The position numbers and the translations under genes were made by a program. Below are positions 18,344-27,105 of a stretch of 64,000 nt of DNA, piece after piece (within the stretch, counting starts at the first letter, position 1; the number at the start of each line of letters is the position of its first letter). Origin of the DNA: Sphingobium lactosutens DS20 (GTDB lineage: Bacteria > Pseudomonadota > Alphaproteobacteria > Sphingomonadales > Sphingomonadaceae); assembly GCF_000445105.1 (NCBI RefSeq), contig NZ_ATDP01000091.1, positions 62,001-126,000 on the forward strand, in the 5' to 3' direction. Under the pieces are notes generated by a model. It saw nothing but the letters and a program-made list of their open reading frames with translations. It made no database searches and was not told the origin of the DNA.

Positions 18344-19984
18344 TCAATGCGCGGCATTCACCATCGCCAGCGCGGCTGCTTCGGCCACCTTGATCCCATC
18401 GATGGCGGCGGACAGGATGCCGCCGGCATAGCCCGCGCCCTCACCTGCCGGATAGAGGCCCGCGACGTTGAGGCTTTGAAGATCCTTGCCGCGCGTGATG
18501 CGCACGGGTGACGATGTGCGGGTTTCCACACCCGTCATGACCGCGTCGCCATGGTCATAGCCCGCCAGTTGCCGGCCGAACACTGGCAGCGCCTCGCGAA
18601 ACGCCTCGATGACGAAGGGCGGCAGGCAATGCGCAAGGTCCGTCGGCGTCACGCCGGGCTTATAGGATGGCTCCACCGACCCCAGCGACGTGGATGGCCG
18701 CCCGGCCAGGAAATCGCCGACCCTCTGGCCCGGCGCCCAATAGCTCGACCCGCCCGCCAGATAGGCCTGGCTTTCCCAATGACGCTGAAAATCGATGCCG
18801 GCCAGCGGGCCGCCGGGATAGTCGCGCTCCGGGTCGATGCCGACGACCAGGCCCGAATTGGCGTTGAATTCGGCGCGGCTATATTGGCTCATGCCGTTGG
18901 TGACGACGCGCCCTTCCTCCGACGTGGCGGCGACGACGCGGCCGCCCGGGCACATGCAGAAACTGTAGACCGTGCGGCCATTGGCGCAATGATGCGCCAA
19001 GCTATAGGCCGCCGCGCCCAGGTCCGGGTGGCCCGCGCACTGGCCATAGCGGGCGCGGTCGATCCAGCTTTGCGGATGTTCGATGCGCACGCCGATGGAA
19101 AAGGGCTTGGCCTCCATATGCACGCCGCGCGCGTGGAGCATTTCAAATGTCGGGCGCGCGCTGTGGCCGACCGCCAGCACGACATGGTCGGTTTCGATCA
19201 CGCTGCCATCGTGGAGGACGAGGCCGCGCAGTTTCTGTGCGCCCTCGCCGTCTGGTTCCAGCAACAGGTCATCAAACCGCGTCTGCCAGCGATATTCGCC
19301 GCCCAGCCCTTCGATCTGGCGGCGCATGGATTCGACCATGGAAACGAGCCGGAACGTGCCGATATGGGGATGCGCTTCCCACAATATGTCGTCGGGCGCG
19401 CCGGCGGCGACAAATTCCTCCAGCACCTTGCGCCCCAGGAAACGCGGGTCCTTGACGCGGCAATAGAGTTTGCCGTCGGAAAAGGTGCCCGCCCCGCCCT
19501 CGCCGAACTGGACATTGGAATCGGGATTGAGTTCGGCGCGCCGCCACAAGCCCCAGGTATCCTTGGTCCGTTCCCGCACCACCTTGCCGCGGTCCAGGAT
19601 GATCGGTCGGAAACCCATCTGCGCCAGGATGAGGCCGGCGAACAGGCCGCATGGCCCCGCGCCGATCACCACCGGCCGCTTGCCGCCCCAGTCATCGGGC
19701 CGATGTGTCACGAAATGATAGCGCGTGTCTGGCGTCGGGCGCACGTCATGATCGTTGGCGAAGCGGGCGAGCACGACTTCCTCGTCCGCCACATCGATAT
19801 CGAGCGTATAGACCAGCTGGATAGCATTGCGGCGGCGCGCGTCATTGCCGCGCCGGACCAGGCTATGGCCGCGCAAATCCTGCGGTTCGATATCAAGGCG
19901 CGCGCAAATGGCGGCGGGCATCGCCTCGGCCGGATGGTCGAGGGGCAGTTTCAGGCCGGACAGTCGGATCATGGCGCTGCTCAT
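18344..19984 (-). CDS. NAD(P)/FAD-dependent dehydrogenase of the COG2509 type
   Basis: The 546-residue flavoprotein has a 100-residue N-terminal domain, then the dinucleotide-binding VIGAGPCGLFAGLILAQMG. NVQFGEGGAGTFSDGKL, VVLAVGHSARPTFEML and a C-terminal LYPAGEGAGYAGGILSAA are the recurring motifs of this family. SFCMCPGGRVV carries two cysteines that may be redox-active. The family is widespread but its reaction is not established. It is flanked by the PepSY-TM gene on the same strand 24 bases upstream; whether it is co-transcribed with the metal-uptake genes is unclear. Confidence 0.85.
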   Translation of the reverse strand: MSSAMIRLSGLKLPLDHPAEAMPAAICARLDIEPQDLRGHSLVRRGNDARRRNAIQLVYTLDIDVADEEVVLARFANDHDVRPTPDTRYHFVTHRPDDWGGKRPVVIGAGPCGLFAGLILAQMGFRPIILDRGKVVRERTKDTWGLWRRAELNPDSNVQFGEGGAGTFSDGKLYCRVKDPRFLGRKVLEEFVAAGAPDDILWEAHPHIGTFRLVSMVESMRRQIEGLGGEYRWQTRFDDLLLEPDGEGAQKLRGLVLHDGSVIETDHVVLAVGHSARPTFEMLHARGVHMEAKPFSIGVRIEHPQSWIDRARYGQCAGHPDLGAAAYSLAHHCANGRTVYSFCMCPGGRVVAATSEEGRVVTNGMSQYSRAEFNANSGLVVGIDPERDYPGGPLAGIDFQRHWESQAYLAGGSSYWAPGQRVGDFLAGRPSTSLGSVEPSYKPGVTPTDLAHCLPPFVIEAFREALPVFGRQLAGYDHGDAVMTGVETRTSSPVRITRGKDLQSLNVAGLYPAGEGAGYAGGILSAAIDGIKVAEAAALAMVNAAH

Positions 19985-20008
19985 AATCGCTCCCGGCCCG
20001 AAAGAAAA

Positions 20009-21295
20009 CTAGGCGCGGGACAGCCGCCCCGCCAGCCATTCCCCGCCAAGCGCAGCCAGCATCGACAGGCCGGTCAGGGGAAAGAGCGCGCCCAGCCCCA
20101 CCATCAACGCGGCCACCGTCCGGCGGGCGGCCGCACTTGCCGGCGGCGGCGCGGCAAGCCGCCCGTCCCGCCGCCGCTTCCACCACAGCACCGGCGCGGT
20201 CAGGCATAGCAGCAGCAGGCACAGGCATCCCGCCAGCATCAGCAGCCGGTTGCCCTCGCCATATTGCTGGCCCTGATGGGTGGCGATGCCCCATTCGACC
20301 GCCTTTGCGCCCTTGCCGAACTGCCGCCAGTCCATGTCCTGCACCACCGCGCCGGTCGCCGCGTCTACGGCAATGGCGCGCGCGTCGTCGGCACGCACGG
20401 TGATCGCCGACACCAGATAGGGCGCGCCGGGGCTGGCGGGCAGAAACAGTTGATAGCCCCCCGCAAGCCCCCGCCGGGCGGCGATCCGCGCGACGGCGTC
20501 GACACCCACATCATGAAGCCCATGCCCCATCGGCGCGCCCTGCTCCCGCAGCGTCCAGGGCAGCGCATGTTTGGCCGCGTGCGACCAGGGATTGACCTTC
20601 ATCGGCGGTCGCCCCGCCTTGTTGGCGGCGATCACCGCGCGCAACCCTCCGCCCCAGACATCGGTCCAGGGCATGCCGGTAATGGCGAGGAACAGGATGA
20701 CGAGCGCCGACGCAAAGCCCAGCGTGCCGTGCAGGTCGCGCCAGAATAGCCGCCCCTTCGCAGTCCCGCGCAGCGCCAGCGCGGGCTGGCCGCGCCGGGG
20801 CCAGCGCAGATACAGCCCCGTGACGCACAGGATGATCGCCCATCCGGCGACCACCTCGACCAGCCGGTTGCCGACCGGACCGGTCATCGTCAGGCTGTGC
20901 AGCGACTTGACCGTCTCCATCACGCCGCCATCGCGCATTTGCCCCAGGACGCGGGCGTCACGGGGATCGACGAAATAGGTCGTCGTTCGACCTTCTGCCC
21001 CCGGCGTCACCACCCGCCAGCTTTCGCCATTGCTGGCGGGGCGCACAAGCTGGGTCGCTGCCGCACCGGCGCGCGCCTCCGCCGCCGCGACGATGCGCGA
21101 CGCCGGCAAGGAGGCGCCTCCGACAGGCTGCGTCAGCCGCACCGGATAGAACAGCGCCTCCACTTCTGCCTTGTAGAGATAGAGCGCGCCCGTCACCGCC
21201 ATCAGCGCCAGCACCGGCAACACGATGAGGCCGGCATAGAAATGCCAGCGCCACATGGCGCGATAGAAAGCGCCGCCGCGCATGTCCCCGCCCAT
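20009..21295 (-). CDS. PepSY-associated membrane protein (PepSY-TM)
   Basis: The 428-residue inner-membrane protein has an N-terminal membrane helix (FYAGLIVLPVLALMAVTGALYL), a periplasmic PepSY-like region, further hydrophobic helices near residues 140-160 and 190-210, and two C-terminal helices. FYRAMWRWHFYAGLIVLP is the usual opening. Such proteins accompany TonB-dependent receptors and are thought to act as reductases or assembly factors for iron or copper uptake. Its start shares one base with the receptor's stop (TGATG), so both are translationally coupled. Confidence 0.88.
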   Translation of the reverse strand: MGGDMRGGAFYRAMWRWHFYAGLIVLPVLALMAVTGALYLYKAEVEALFYPVRLTQPVGGASLPASRIVAAAEARAGAAATQLVRPASNGESWRVVTPGAEGRTTTYFVDPRDARVLGQMRDGGVMETVKSLHSLTMTGPVGNRLVEVVAGWAIILCVTGLYLRWPRRGQPALALRGTAKGRLFWRDLHGTLGFASALVILFLAITGMPWTDVWGGGLRAVIAANKAGRPPMKVNPWSHAAKHALPWTLREQGAPMGHGLHDVGVDAVARIAARRGLAGGYQLFLPASPGAPYLVSAITVRADDARAIAVDAATGAVVQDMDWRQFGKGAKAVEWGIATHQGQQYGEGNRLLMLAGCLCLLLLCLTAPVLWWKRRRDGRLAAPPPASAAARRTVAALMVGLGALFPLTGLSMLAALGGEWLAGRLSRA

Positions 21296-23334
21296 CAGAA
21301 GCGCGCCCGCACGCCGGCGTAGAAAGCGCGGCGCTCGATCGGATAGAAGGCGGCGCTGCCTTCGTTGGCCAGCGTGGCCGGATCATCCGCGACATAGCGC
21401 ACCAGCGCGCTGATATCGCCGATCGCGCGTTCCCTGGTCAGGTTGCGCGCGTCGACGAACAGGGTGACGCCGTCCCGAAGCTGCGCCTGCGCAGTGAGGT
21501 TCAGCATCGCATAGCCATCCACCCGCTTGCTGTTGGCATAATCGACCCACGCCCCCTGCGGCAGCCATTCGACCGCCGGGCTGACCGACAGCCGATCCGT
21601 CCCCAATGTCAGTTCCGCGCGGTAGAAATGGCGCGGGATGACCGGCAGGCGGTTGTCGCCGAACTGGATGTCGTCGCGGAAGCGGAAATCGCTATATTGA
21701 TAGACCTGCCGCAACCGCGCCCAGCGGCTCAGCGTCAGGTCCAGCCCGGCCTCTATCCCCTGATGCCGCGTGCGGTCCGCATTGAAGGTCGCGGCGGGGA
21801 TCAATCCAGCGACCACGCTATATTGCAGCATCTCGCCCTTTATGTCCGCGCGATAGACGCTGACGTCCCAGGTCGCGATGCCCGCCCGGCCGCGCGTGCC
21901 GATTTCGGCCGTCCATGCCTTTTGCAGGCCGACCGGCGTGAATCCGGGCGCGCCGCCAGCGGGCGCCTGGCTTAATTCGCCCAAACCCGGCATTTCCACC
22001 GAGCGGCTGTAATTGGCGTAGACCTGCATCCGGTCGGATGGTTCGTACAGCAGGCCGATCTTGGGCGCGACGCTGTCGAAATCGGCCTGCCCGCTGCGTG
22101 CTGCGGCCATGCGGTTGTCGATCTTGCGCTCGCCATGGCTGTAGATGCCGCCGGCGACCAGCCACAGGGTGGGCAGCGGAGCGATGCGCGCCTCGGCATA
22201 GCTGTTGATCGTTTGCGCCTTTTGCACCGCATTGGCGGTCGGGGCGCCGGGCTGGCCATTTACATTGACGAATTGCCGCGCGACCGTGCGCCCGAAGCGT
22301 GCCTGGCTGCCCAGCGTCAGTGCGACGGGCATGCCGCCAATGTCGCCGGTCAGGTCGACGCTGCCAAAGACGCCGCGATCCTCCGATCGCTGGTCGATGA
22401 CCTGATAGATAGGATGGAACAGTTGCTTGGCGTTGAAATAGACGCCGAAGGCGACGGTCGCATCGTCCAGCGCAATCGTCGTGCGGTTCTGCAACCGGAT
22501 CGAATCGATGTCGCGGGCCTGATCGCCAAACACATTGCCCTTGGACGGATTGGCGATGGCGTCTGCCTCGTTCAGCGCGCCCGCCAGTTTCTGGCGAATG
22601 GTCTGGGCGCTGGCATAGAAGCGCGTTTCCACCCGGTCGCTGAGTTTCAGGCCGACATTCCCGTTGAAGCGCAACGCCTTGCGATTGCCATGCACGCGGT
22701 CGCTGTCGGACCGGTCGGCGGTGATCGCCAGAAAGGCGTCGCCACGGTCATCGGCATAGCCATAGGCCATCTTGCCGCGCAGCGTGTCGAAACTGCCGCC
22801 GTCAAGGCGCAGTTCGACGCCGGGCGCGCTACGGCCCGTGGGCGTCACGGCATTGATCGCCCCGCCCAGCGTCGACCCGCCAAGCCGCAGCGCATTGCCG
22901 CCGCGATATACCTCCAGATGCTGAAAGACTTGCGGGTCCAGTTCCTGGAAATCGCCATTGTCGTCAGCGGCGTTGATGGGAATGCCGTCCTGCAACAGAG
23001 TGAGGCCGCGCATATGATAGCCACGCGACAGGCCCGACCCGCGAATGGAAATGCGCACTTCCTGCCCGAAGCGGGGTTGGGTGTAGACGCCGGGCGAAAA
23101 GCTGAGCGCATCGCGCAGCGACACGGCGAGCTTGTCCTCAAACTCATCGGCGGCCACGACATCGACCCCGCCGGGGGTTCGCTGCACGCGGGCGGCCGCT
23201 TCCTCGACGATCGGGCTGGCGGTGACGATGATCGCGCTTTGATCGGCGCTGTCCTCGGCAAAAACCGGATGGGCGGACAGGACAAGGATGAGGGCGCACA
23301 GCGGCAGGCTGCGCGCGACATGACGGGAAGACAT
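21295..23334 (-). CDS. TonB-dependent outer-membrane receptor
   Basis: The 679-residue protein begins with a signal peptide (cleavage near VFA-ED, residue 26) followed by a TonB-box-like SAIIVTA, then a plug domain (TPGGVDVVAADEFEDKLAVS, LQDGIPINAADDNGDF) and a beta-barrel ending in Phe (AFYAGVRARF). It imports a metal chelate or small molecule across the outer membrane using TonB energy. The neighbours, a PepSY-TM protein and a DUF2946-like protein, suggest iron or copper rather than a carbohydrate. I cannot assign the ligand from sequence. Confidence 0.92.
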   Translation of the reverse strand: MSSRHVARSLPLCALILVLSAHPVFAEDSADQSAIIVTASPIVEEAAARVQRTPGGVDVVAADEFEDKLAVSLRDALSFSPGVYTQPRFGQEVRISIRGSGLSRGYHMRGLTLLQDGIPINAADDNGDFQELDPQVFQHLEVYRGGNALRLGGSTLGGAINAVTPTGRSAPGVELRLDGGSFDTLRGKMAYGYADDRGDAFLAITADRSDSDRVHGNRKALRFNGNVGLKLSDRVETRFYASAQTIRQKLAGALNEADAIANPSKGNVFGDQARDIDSIRLQNRTTIALDDATVAFGVYFNAKQLFHPIYQVIDQRSEDRGVFGSVDLTGDIGGMPVALTLGSQARFGRTVARQFVNVNGQPGAPTANAVQKAQTINSYAEARIAPLPTLWLVAGGIYSHGERKIDNRMAAARSGQADFDSVAPKIGLLYEPSDRMQVYANYSRSVEMPGLGELSQAPAGGAPGFTPVGLQKAWTAEIGTRGRAGIATWDVSVYRADIKGEMLQYSVVAGLIPAATFNADRTRHQGIEAGLDLTLSRWARLRQVYQYSDFRFRDDIQFGDNRLPVIPRHFYRAELTLGTDRLSVSPAVEWLPQGAWVDYANSKRVDGYAMLNLTAQAQLRDGVTLFVDARNLTRERAIGDISALVRYVADDPATLANEGSAAFYPIERRAFYAGVRARF

Positions 23335-23433
23335 GGATATAACTTTCTGAAATCAGGTCGACATCATCGGCGCCTTCCAGCACCGAATCGGTCACGCATC
23401 CCGACGCGCGAGGCGTGCGGGATCACGGTCTTT

Positions 23434-23844
23434 TCAGAAAGCGGCCGGTGGACCCGACGAAGGCGGCGGCGGCGCGGCCAGCCGCGCGATGAGGCCGGTC
23501 TTGAGCGCGAAAGCAACAGGACCAAAGGCAAGCTGCCAAGCCGGCAGAGGCAGGTCGGCGAGCGCCAGCGGCGGCACGACCGGCTGAACCGACGCGGCAA
23601 AGGGGCAATGCTGCTGCCCACCCATGCCGTCATCGGGACGATGGTCGCCATCCGTGGGCGCGTCGCCGCGATCGACCACGACATTGACCGCGCCCTGGCC
23701 GGTGCACAGCGTCACCACCACGCCATGGGCGGTGCGCACCGGCATGAAGCCGGTCGGCGCGATCAGGTGGATTGCCAGGACAAGCAGCGCCAGCGCGGCC
23801 AGTACGCCACGCGCGCCTCTGCTCTGTCTGATCGCCCCCGTCAT
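23434..23844 (-). CDS. DUF2946-like small secreted or membrane-anchored protein
   Basis: The 136-residue protein has one hydrophobic segment (GVLAALALLVLAIHLIAPTG, about residues 12-31) that could be a signal anchor, then a periplasmic part with GGQQHCPFAAS. A Cys-Pro-Phe-Ala motif near histidines is typical of DUF2946 proteins, which often lie beside TonB receptors linked to copper. The ATG at 23844 gives this start; the frame stays open upstream without similarity. It precedes the receptor gene on the same strand by about 100 bases and is probably part of the same unit. The function is unknown. Confidence 0.65.
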   Translation of the reverse strand: MTGAIRQSRGARGVLAALALLVLAIHLIAPTGFMPVRTAHGVVVTLCTGQGAVNVVVDRGDAPTDGDHRPDDGMGGQQHCPFAASVQPVVPPLALADLPLPAWQLAFGPVAFALKTGLIARLAAPPPPSSGPPAAF

Positions 23845-23930
23845 GACGCTGGCCCTAGCGGCTTGGCCGTGGCCTGTCACTGGGGCAAAAGGCCCATGCG
23901 GAGATATGCGTGACAGGCATAGCACTCACC

Positions 23931-23946
23931 TTGACGTAAACGTAAA
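23931..23946. promoter_or_regulatory. Operator-like dyad upstream of the merR gene
   Basis: The 16 bases TTGACGTAAACGTAAA form an imperfect palindrome of TTkACGT and ACGTmAA half-sites around a two-base centre. The site is 19 bases before the MerR start codon. TTGACG could double as a -35 element. MerR regulators beside acyl-CoA dehydrogenase genes, such as LiuR-type proteins, bind comparable ACGT-containing dyads, so autoregulation is likely. Confidence 0.6.
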
Positions 23947-23965
23947 GCGGGATTACATCATAGCC

Positions 23966-24376
23966 ATGGACAAGCGCAGCAGCATTGCCGGCATCGAACT
24001 GCCCGATCATAGCGAGCGGGAAAGCTACAGCATCACCGATCTGTCGGAAGAATTCGGCGTTACCGCCCGTGCGCTGCGCTTTTACGAAGATGAAGGCCTT
24101 ATCTCGCCCGAACGGCAGGGCCTGACCCGCATCTATTCGCGGCGCGACCGGGCGCGGCTGGCGTGGATATTGCGCGGCAAGCGCGTGGGTTTCAGCCTCA
24201 CCGAAATTCGCGAGATGATCGACCTGTATGACGCCGACGAGGAACATGAGGCGCAGCGGCGCGTCACGGTCGACAAATGCCGGGCGCGCATCGACCTGCT
24301 GACCCGGCAGAAGGACGATATCGACGCCGCCATCGCCGAACTCGCGGCCTTCGTCGCCACCATCGAACAGAAATAA
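23966..24376 (+). CDS. MerR-family transcriptional regulator
   Basis: The 136-residue protein has the MerR winged-helix DNA-binding domain: YSITDLSEEFGVTARALRFYEDEGL (about residues 20-44) and LTRIYSRRDRARLAWILRGK, followed by a dimerisation helix (AQRRVTVDKCRARIDLLTRQ). It lacks the C-terminal metal-binding cysteines of MerR/CueR types, which fits LiuR/PsrA-like regulators of acyl-CoA or branched-chain catabolism. The ATG at 23966 removes a long arginine-rich open stretch upstream. The acyl-CoA dehydrogenase gene starts 40 bases downstream on the same strand and is its likely target. Confidence 0.9.
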   Translation: MDKRSSIAGIELPDHSERESYSITDLSEEFGVTARALRFYEDEGLISPERQGLTRIYSRRDRARLAWILRGKRVGFSLTEIREMIDLYDADEEHEAQRRVTVDKCRARIDLLTRQKDDIDAAIAELAAFVATIEQK

Positions 24377-24416
24377 GCCCCCTACCCCCCGATAAAGACG
24401 TTTTCAGGAGAAGATC

Positions 24417-26219
24417 ATGCCCAGCTATGCCGCCCCCATTCGCGACACCCGCTTCGTGCTGGATCATGTCGTTGGGCTTGAGCGCTACGCCAATCTGCCC
24501 AGCTTCGCCGCCGCTTCGCCCGATCTGGTCGAAGCGATCCTGACCGAAGGCGGCAAGGTCGCGGCCGAAATCCTGTTCCCGCTGAACGCAGCGGGCGACA
24601 AGGAAGGTTGCACCCGCAACAGCGACGGCAGCGTCACCACGCCTGCCGGCTTCAAGGATGCTTATGAGCAATATGTCGCGGGCGGCTGGACCACGCTGCA
24701 TGCGCCGGAGGAATTTGGTGGCCAGGGCCTGCCCATGGTCGTCGCCACCGCGCTGGGCGAATATATGACCTCTGCCAATCAGGCGTTCGAAATGTATTTC
24801 GGCCTCACCACCGGCGCGATTTCGGCCCTGCTCGCCAAGGGCAGCAGCGAACAGCAGCATCGCTACATCCCCAAGATGGTGTCGGGTGAATGGACCGGCA
24901 CGATGAACCTCACCGAACCGCATTGCGGCACCGACCTTGGCCTCATCAAGACCAAGGCCGTGCCGCAGGGCGATGGCAGCTACGCCATCACCGGCACCAA
25001 GATCTTCATTTCGGCCGGCGAGCATGACCTGGCGGAAAACATCATCCATCTGGTGCTGGCCAAGACGCCCGACGCGCCCGAAGGCAGCAAGGGCATCTCG
25101 CTCTTCGTCGTGCCCAAGATGATGGTGGGTGACGACGGCGCGCTGGGCGATCGTAACGCGGTGTCCTGCGGGTCGATCGAACACAAGATGGGCATTCACG
25201 GCAATGCGACCTGCGTCATGAACTATGACGGCGCGACCGGATGGATGGTCGGCGAAGAAAATAAGGGCCTCGCCGCCATGTTCATCATGATGAACGCCGC
25301 GCGTCTGGGCGTCGGCCTCCAGGGGCTGGGCCAGGCCGAAGTCGCGTTCCAGAATGCGGTGCATTACGCCAGGGATCGCCGGCAGGGTCGCGCGCTCACC
25401 GGCCCCAAGGAGCCGGGGGAAAAGGCCGACACGCTGTTCGTCCATCCCGACGTGCGCCGCATGCTGATGGAGGCCAAGGCGCTGACCGAGGGCCTTCGCG
25501 CGCTGACGCTGTGGACCGCGGTGCAGGTCGACCTGTCGCACCATGCCGAAACCGAGGAAGAGCGGCAGGCGGCCGATGACCTGCTCCAGCTGCTGACCCC
25601 GGTGGTCAAGGGCTATGGCACCGACAAGGGCTTCGACGTTGCGGTGTCGGCGCAGCAGGTGTTCGGCGGCCATGGCTACATCTGGGAAAATGGCGTGGAG
25701 CAATATGTCCGCGACGCCCGCATTGCCCAGATCTACGAAGGCACCAACGGCATTCAGGCGATGGACCTGGTCGGCCGCAAGCTGCCCATGCATGGCGGGC
25801 GCGCCTTGCAGGCGTTCCTGAAGCTGGTGAATGAGGAAGTCGCCGCCGGCAAGTCCGACGACACCATCGCCCCGATCGCGGAAGCGCTCGAAAAGGCGAG
25901 CGGCCAGCTGGGCGCGGCGACCATGTGGCTGATGCAGAACGCCATGAAGAACCCGGACAATGCGGGCGCCGGCGCGCATCATTACATGCACATATTGGGG
26001 ATCGTCGCGACCGGCCTGATGTGGCTGCGCATGGCGAAGGCGGCCAGCGCGCAGATCGCGGCAGGCGAGGGCGATGCGGGCTTCCTGGAAGCCAAGCTGG
26101 TGACGGCGCGCTTCTTTGCCGAGCGGATCATGCCCGACGCGGGAGCGCTGCGGCGCAAGATCGAAGGCGGCGCGGAGACGATGATGGCGCTCGATCCCGC
26201 GCAGTTCCTGGCCGCCTGA
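24417..26219 (+). CDS. Acyl-CoA dehydrogenase with extended C-terminal domain
   Basis: The 600-residue enzyme oxidises an acyl-CoA to the enoyl-CoA with [24 protein letters not shown] and [17 protein letters not shown] form the FAD- and substrate-binding middle domain, and [20 protein letters not shown] is the family C-terminal signature. The length and the extra last 130 residues (acetyl-CoA dehydrogenase-like C-terminal domain) place it among FadE-like enzymes common in alphaproteobacteria. The catalytic base is not assigned here. Chain-length preference is unknown. Regulation by the adjacent MerR protein is likely. Confidence 0.93.
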   Translation: MPSYAAPIRDTRFVLDHVVGLERYANLPSFAAASPDLVEAILTEGGKVAAEILFPLNAAGDKEGCTRNSDGSVTTPAGFKDAYEQYVAGGWTTLHAPEEFGGQGLPMVVATALGEYMTSANQAFEMYFGLTTGAISALLAKGSSEQQHRYIPKMVSGEWTGTMNLTEPHCGTDLGLIKTKAVPQGDGSYAITGTKIFISAGEHDLAENIIHLVLAKTPDAPEGSKGISLFVVPKMMVGDDGALGDRNAVSCGSIEHKMGIHGNATCVMNYDGATGWMVGEENKGLAAMFIMMNAARLGVGLQGLGQAEVAFQNAVHYARDRRQGRALTGPKEPGEKADTLFVHPDVRRMLMEAKALTEGLRALTLWTAVQVDLSHHAETEEERQAADDLLQLLTPVVKGYGTDKGFDVAVSAQQVFGGHGYIWENGVEQYVRDARIAQIYEGTNGIQAMDLVGRKLPMHGGRALQAFLKLVNEEVAAGKSDDTIAPIAEALEKASGQLGAATMWLMQNAMKNPDNAGAGAHHYMHILGIVATGLMWLRMAKAASAQIAAGEGDAGFLEAKLVTARFFAERIMPDAGALRRKIEGGAETMMALDPAQFLAA

Positions 26220-26251
26220 CCCCAGGCCGCCGGACACTCATGCAGGTAAGA

Positions 26252-26278
26252 GGGCGGTCCCTTTGGGCCGCCCTTTTC
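26252..26278 (+). terminator. Rho-independent terminator after the acyl-CoA dehydrogenase gene
   Basis: A GGGCGG/CCGCCC stem extended by CCC/GGG across one bulged T is followed by TTTTCCT, 33 bases after the stop codon. It should end the merR-acyl-CoA dehydrogenase transcript. Confidence 0.7.
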
Positions 26279-26288
26279 CTATGCGCTA

Positions 26289-26438
26289 TCAGGCCGCCAG
26301 CGGCAGCGGCGTGTCCAGCACGACCGGGCGTGCGTCCTGCGCCACCGGCGCTGCGGCGGGCGTCAGGGCGGCCATATGGCGTTCGGCGGTGACGACGTCC
26401 CGGCGATAGGCGAAATAGAGGGCGATCAGCGAAAACAT
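26289..26438 (-). CDS. Small protein, 49 residues, unknown function
   Basis: The short frame from the ATG at 26438 encodes MFSLIALYFAYRRDVVTAER followed by a Pro/Ala-rich tail. AAGGAA lies seven bases before the ATG, a good ribosome-binding site. The first 12 residues are hydrophobic and could associate with a membrane; a basic patch (YRRD) follows. I recall similar short proteins in sphingomonads, but cannot name a family. It faces the terminator of the acyl-CoA dehydrogenase gene. Confidence 0.5.
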   Translation of the reverse strand: MFSLIALYFAYRRDVVTAERHMAALTPAAAPVAQDARPVVLDTPLPLAA

Positions 26439-26589
26439 GGCAGTTCCTTGGATGTGATTTTTGCTGCGTTGCAGCATCACAGCCTATGTGGGCGAACCGG
26501 CTCGCCTTCGCAAATGCAAGGATTTCGAACGCGATTGCAGGAAAGTCACCTGTCGTCGCCTGTCAGCGCCATCGCCGGACCGGCCGTTT

Positions 26590-27105
26590 TCACCCCCGGA
26601 ACATCGCCTTCATCGCCAAGTCCCACGGCCCGCCGCGATAATGCCAGGCGGCCAGTCCGGCGATGGCGATCGGGCGCGCGCGGAAATCCGCGCGCAGCTG
26701 CTGCGCCAGCGCCTTGGCAACATCGGGCGTCACCTTGTTCTGAACCGTGATGTGCAATCGCGGCTTCGCCTGATCCTGCGGGGTCAGCATCCCGGCAAAG
26801 GCATCGGCCAGTTCGCTGCGCATCGCCAGCAGCTCCGGGCTGTCGACCCGATAGGCGACACCGCGCCCCAACAGCATCACATCGGTCAACCGCGCGGTCG
26901 GCGGCGGGCCGGCGCACAGCCGCTTCAATCGCCCCGCAATCTCGTCCAAGGCGGAGGGCGGCAGATGGTGGAACAAGGTGATATGCGCGCTCAGCCAGTT
27001 GCGCTCGGGCGGGAAATGCGCGCGGCGCAGCCCGTCGGCCCAGGCGAAGTCCGCCGCCCCCATCACCGCCGTCACGATGATCGGGGCCGGCGCATCCGCG
27101 TTCAT
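26590..27105 (-). CDS. 2'-5' RNA ligase/LigT-like phosphoesterase family protein
   Basis: The 171-residue protein has the two HxT/S motifs of the 2H phosphoesterase superfamily: HITLFHHLP (His41) and LHITVQNK (His118). Members hydrolyse or form 2'-5' or cyclic phosphodiester bonds in RNA or small nucleotides; the cellular substrate is unknown for most bacterial members. Its start overlaps the end of the peroxiredoxin gene by four bases, so it is the second gene of a two-gene operon with that enzyme. Confidence 0.85.
   Translation of the reverse strand: MNADAPAPIIVTAVMGAADFAWADGLRRAHFPPERNWLSAHITLFHHLPPSALDEIAGRLKRLCAGPPPTARLTDVMLLGRGVAYRVDSPELLAMRSELADAFAGMLTPQDQAKPRLHITVQNKVTPDVAKALAQQLRADFRARPIAIAGLAAWHYRGGPWDLAMKAMFRG

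Noticed and set aside
18551-20209. A 552-codon open frame opposite the FAD dehydrogenase gene
   Set aside because: Shadow frame; the flavoprotein motifs are on the reverse strand.
23335-23433. A cobalamin or other riboswitch before the TonB receptor gene
   Set aside because: Only a simple GATCCCGC hairpin is visible; I could not find the conserved B12-box or another known aptamer core in the 99 bases.
24264-26237. A 657-codon open frame opposite the acyl-CoA dehydrogenase gene
   Set aside because: It is an antisense shadow: no motif, unusual His/Gly/Arg composition, and the plus strand encodes a complete enzyme.
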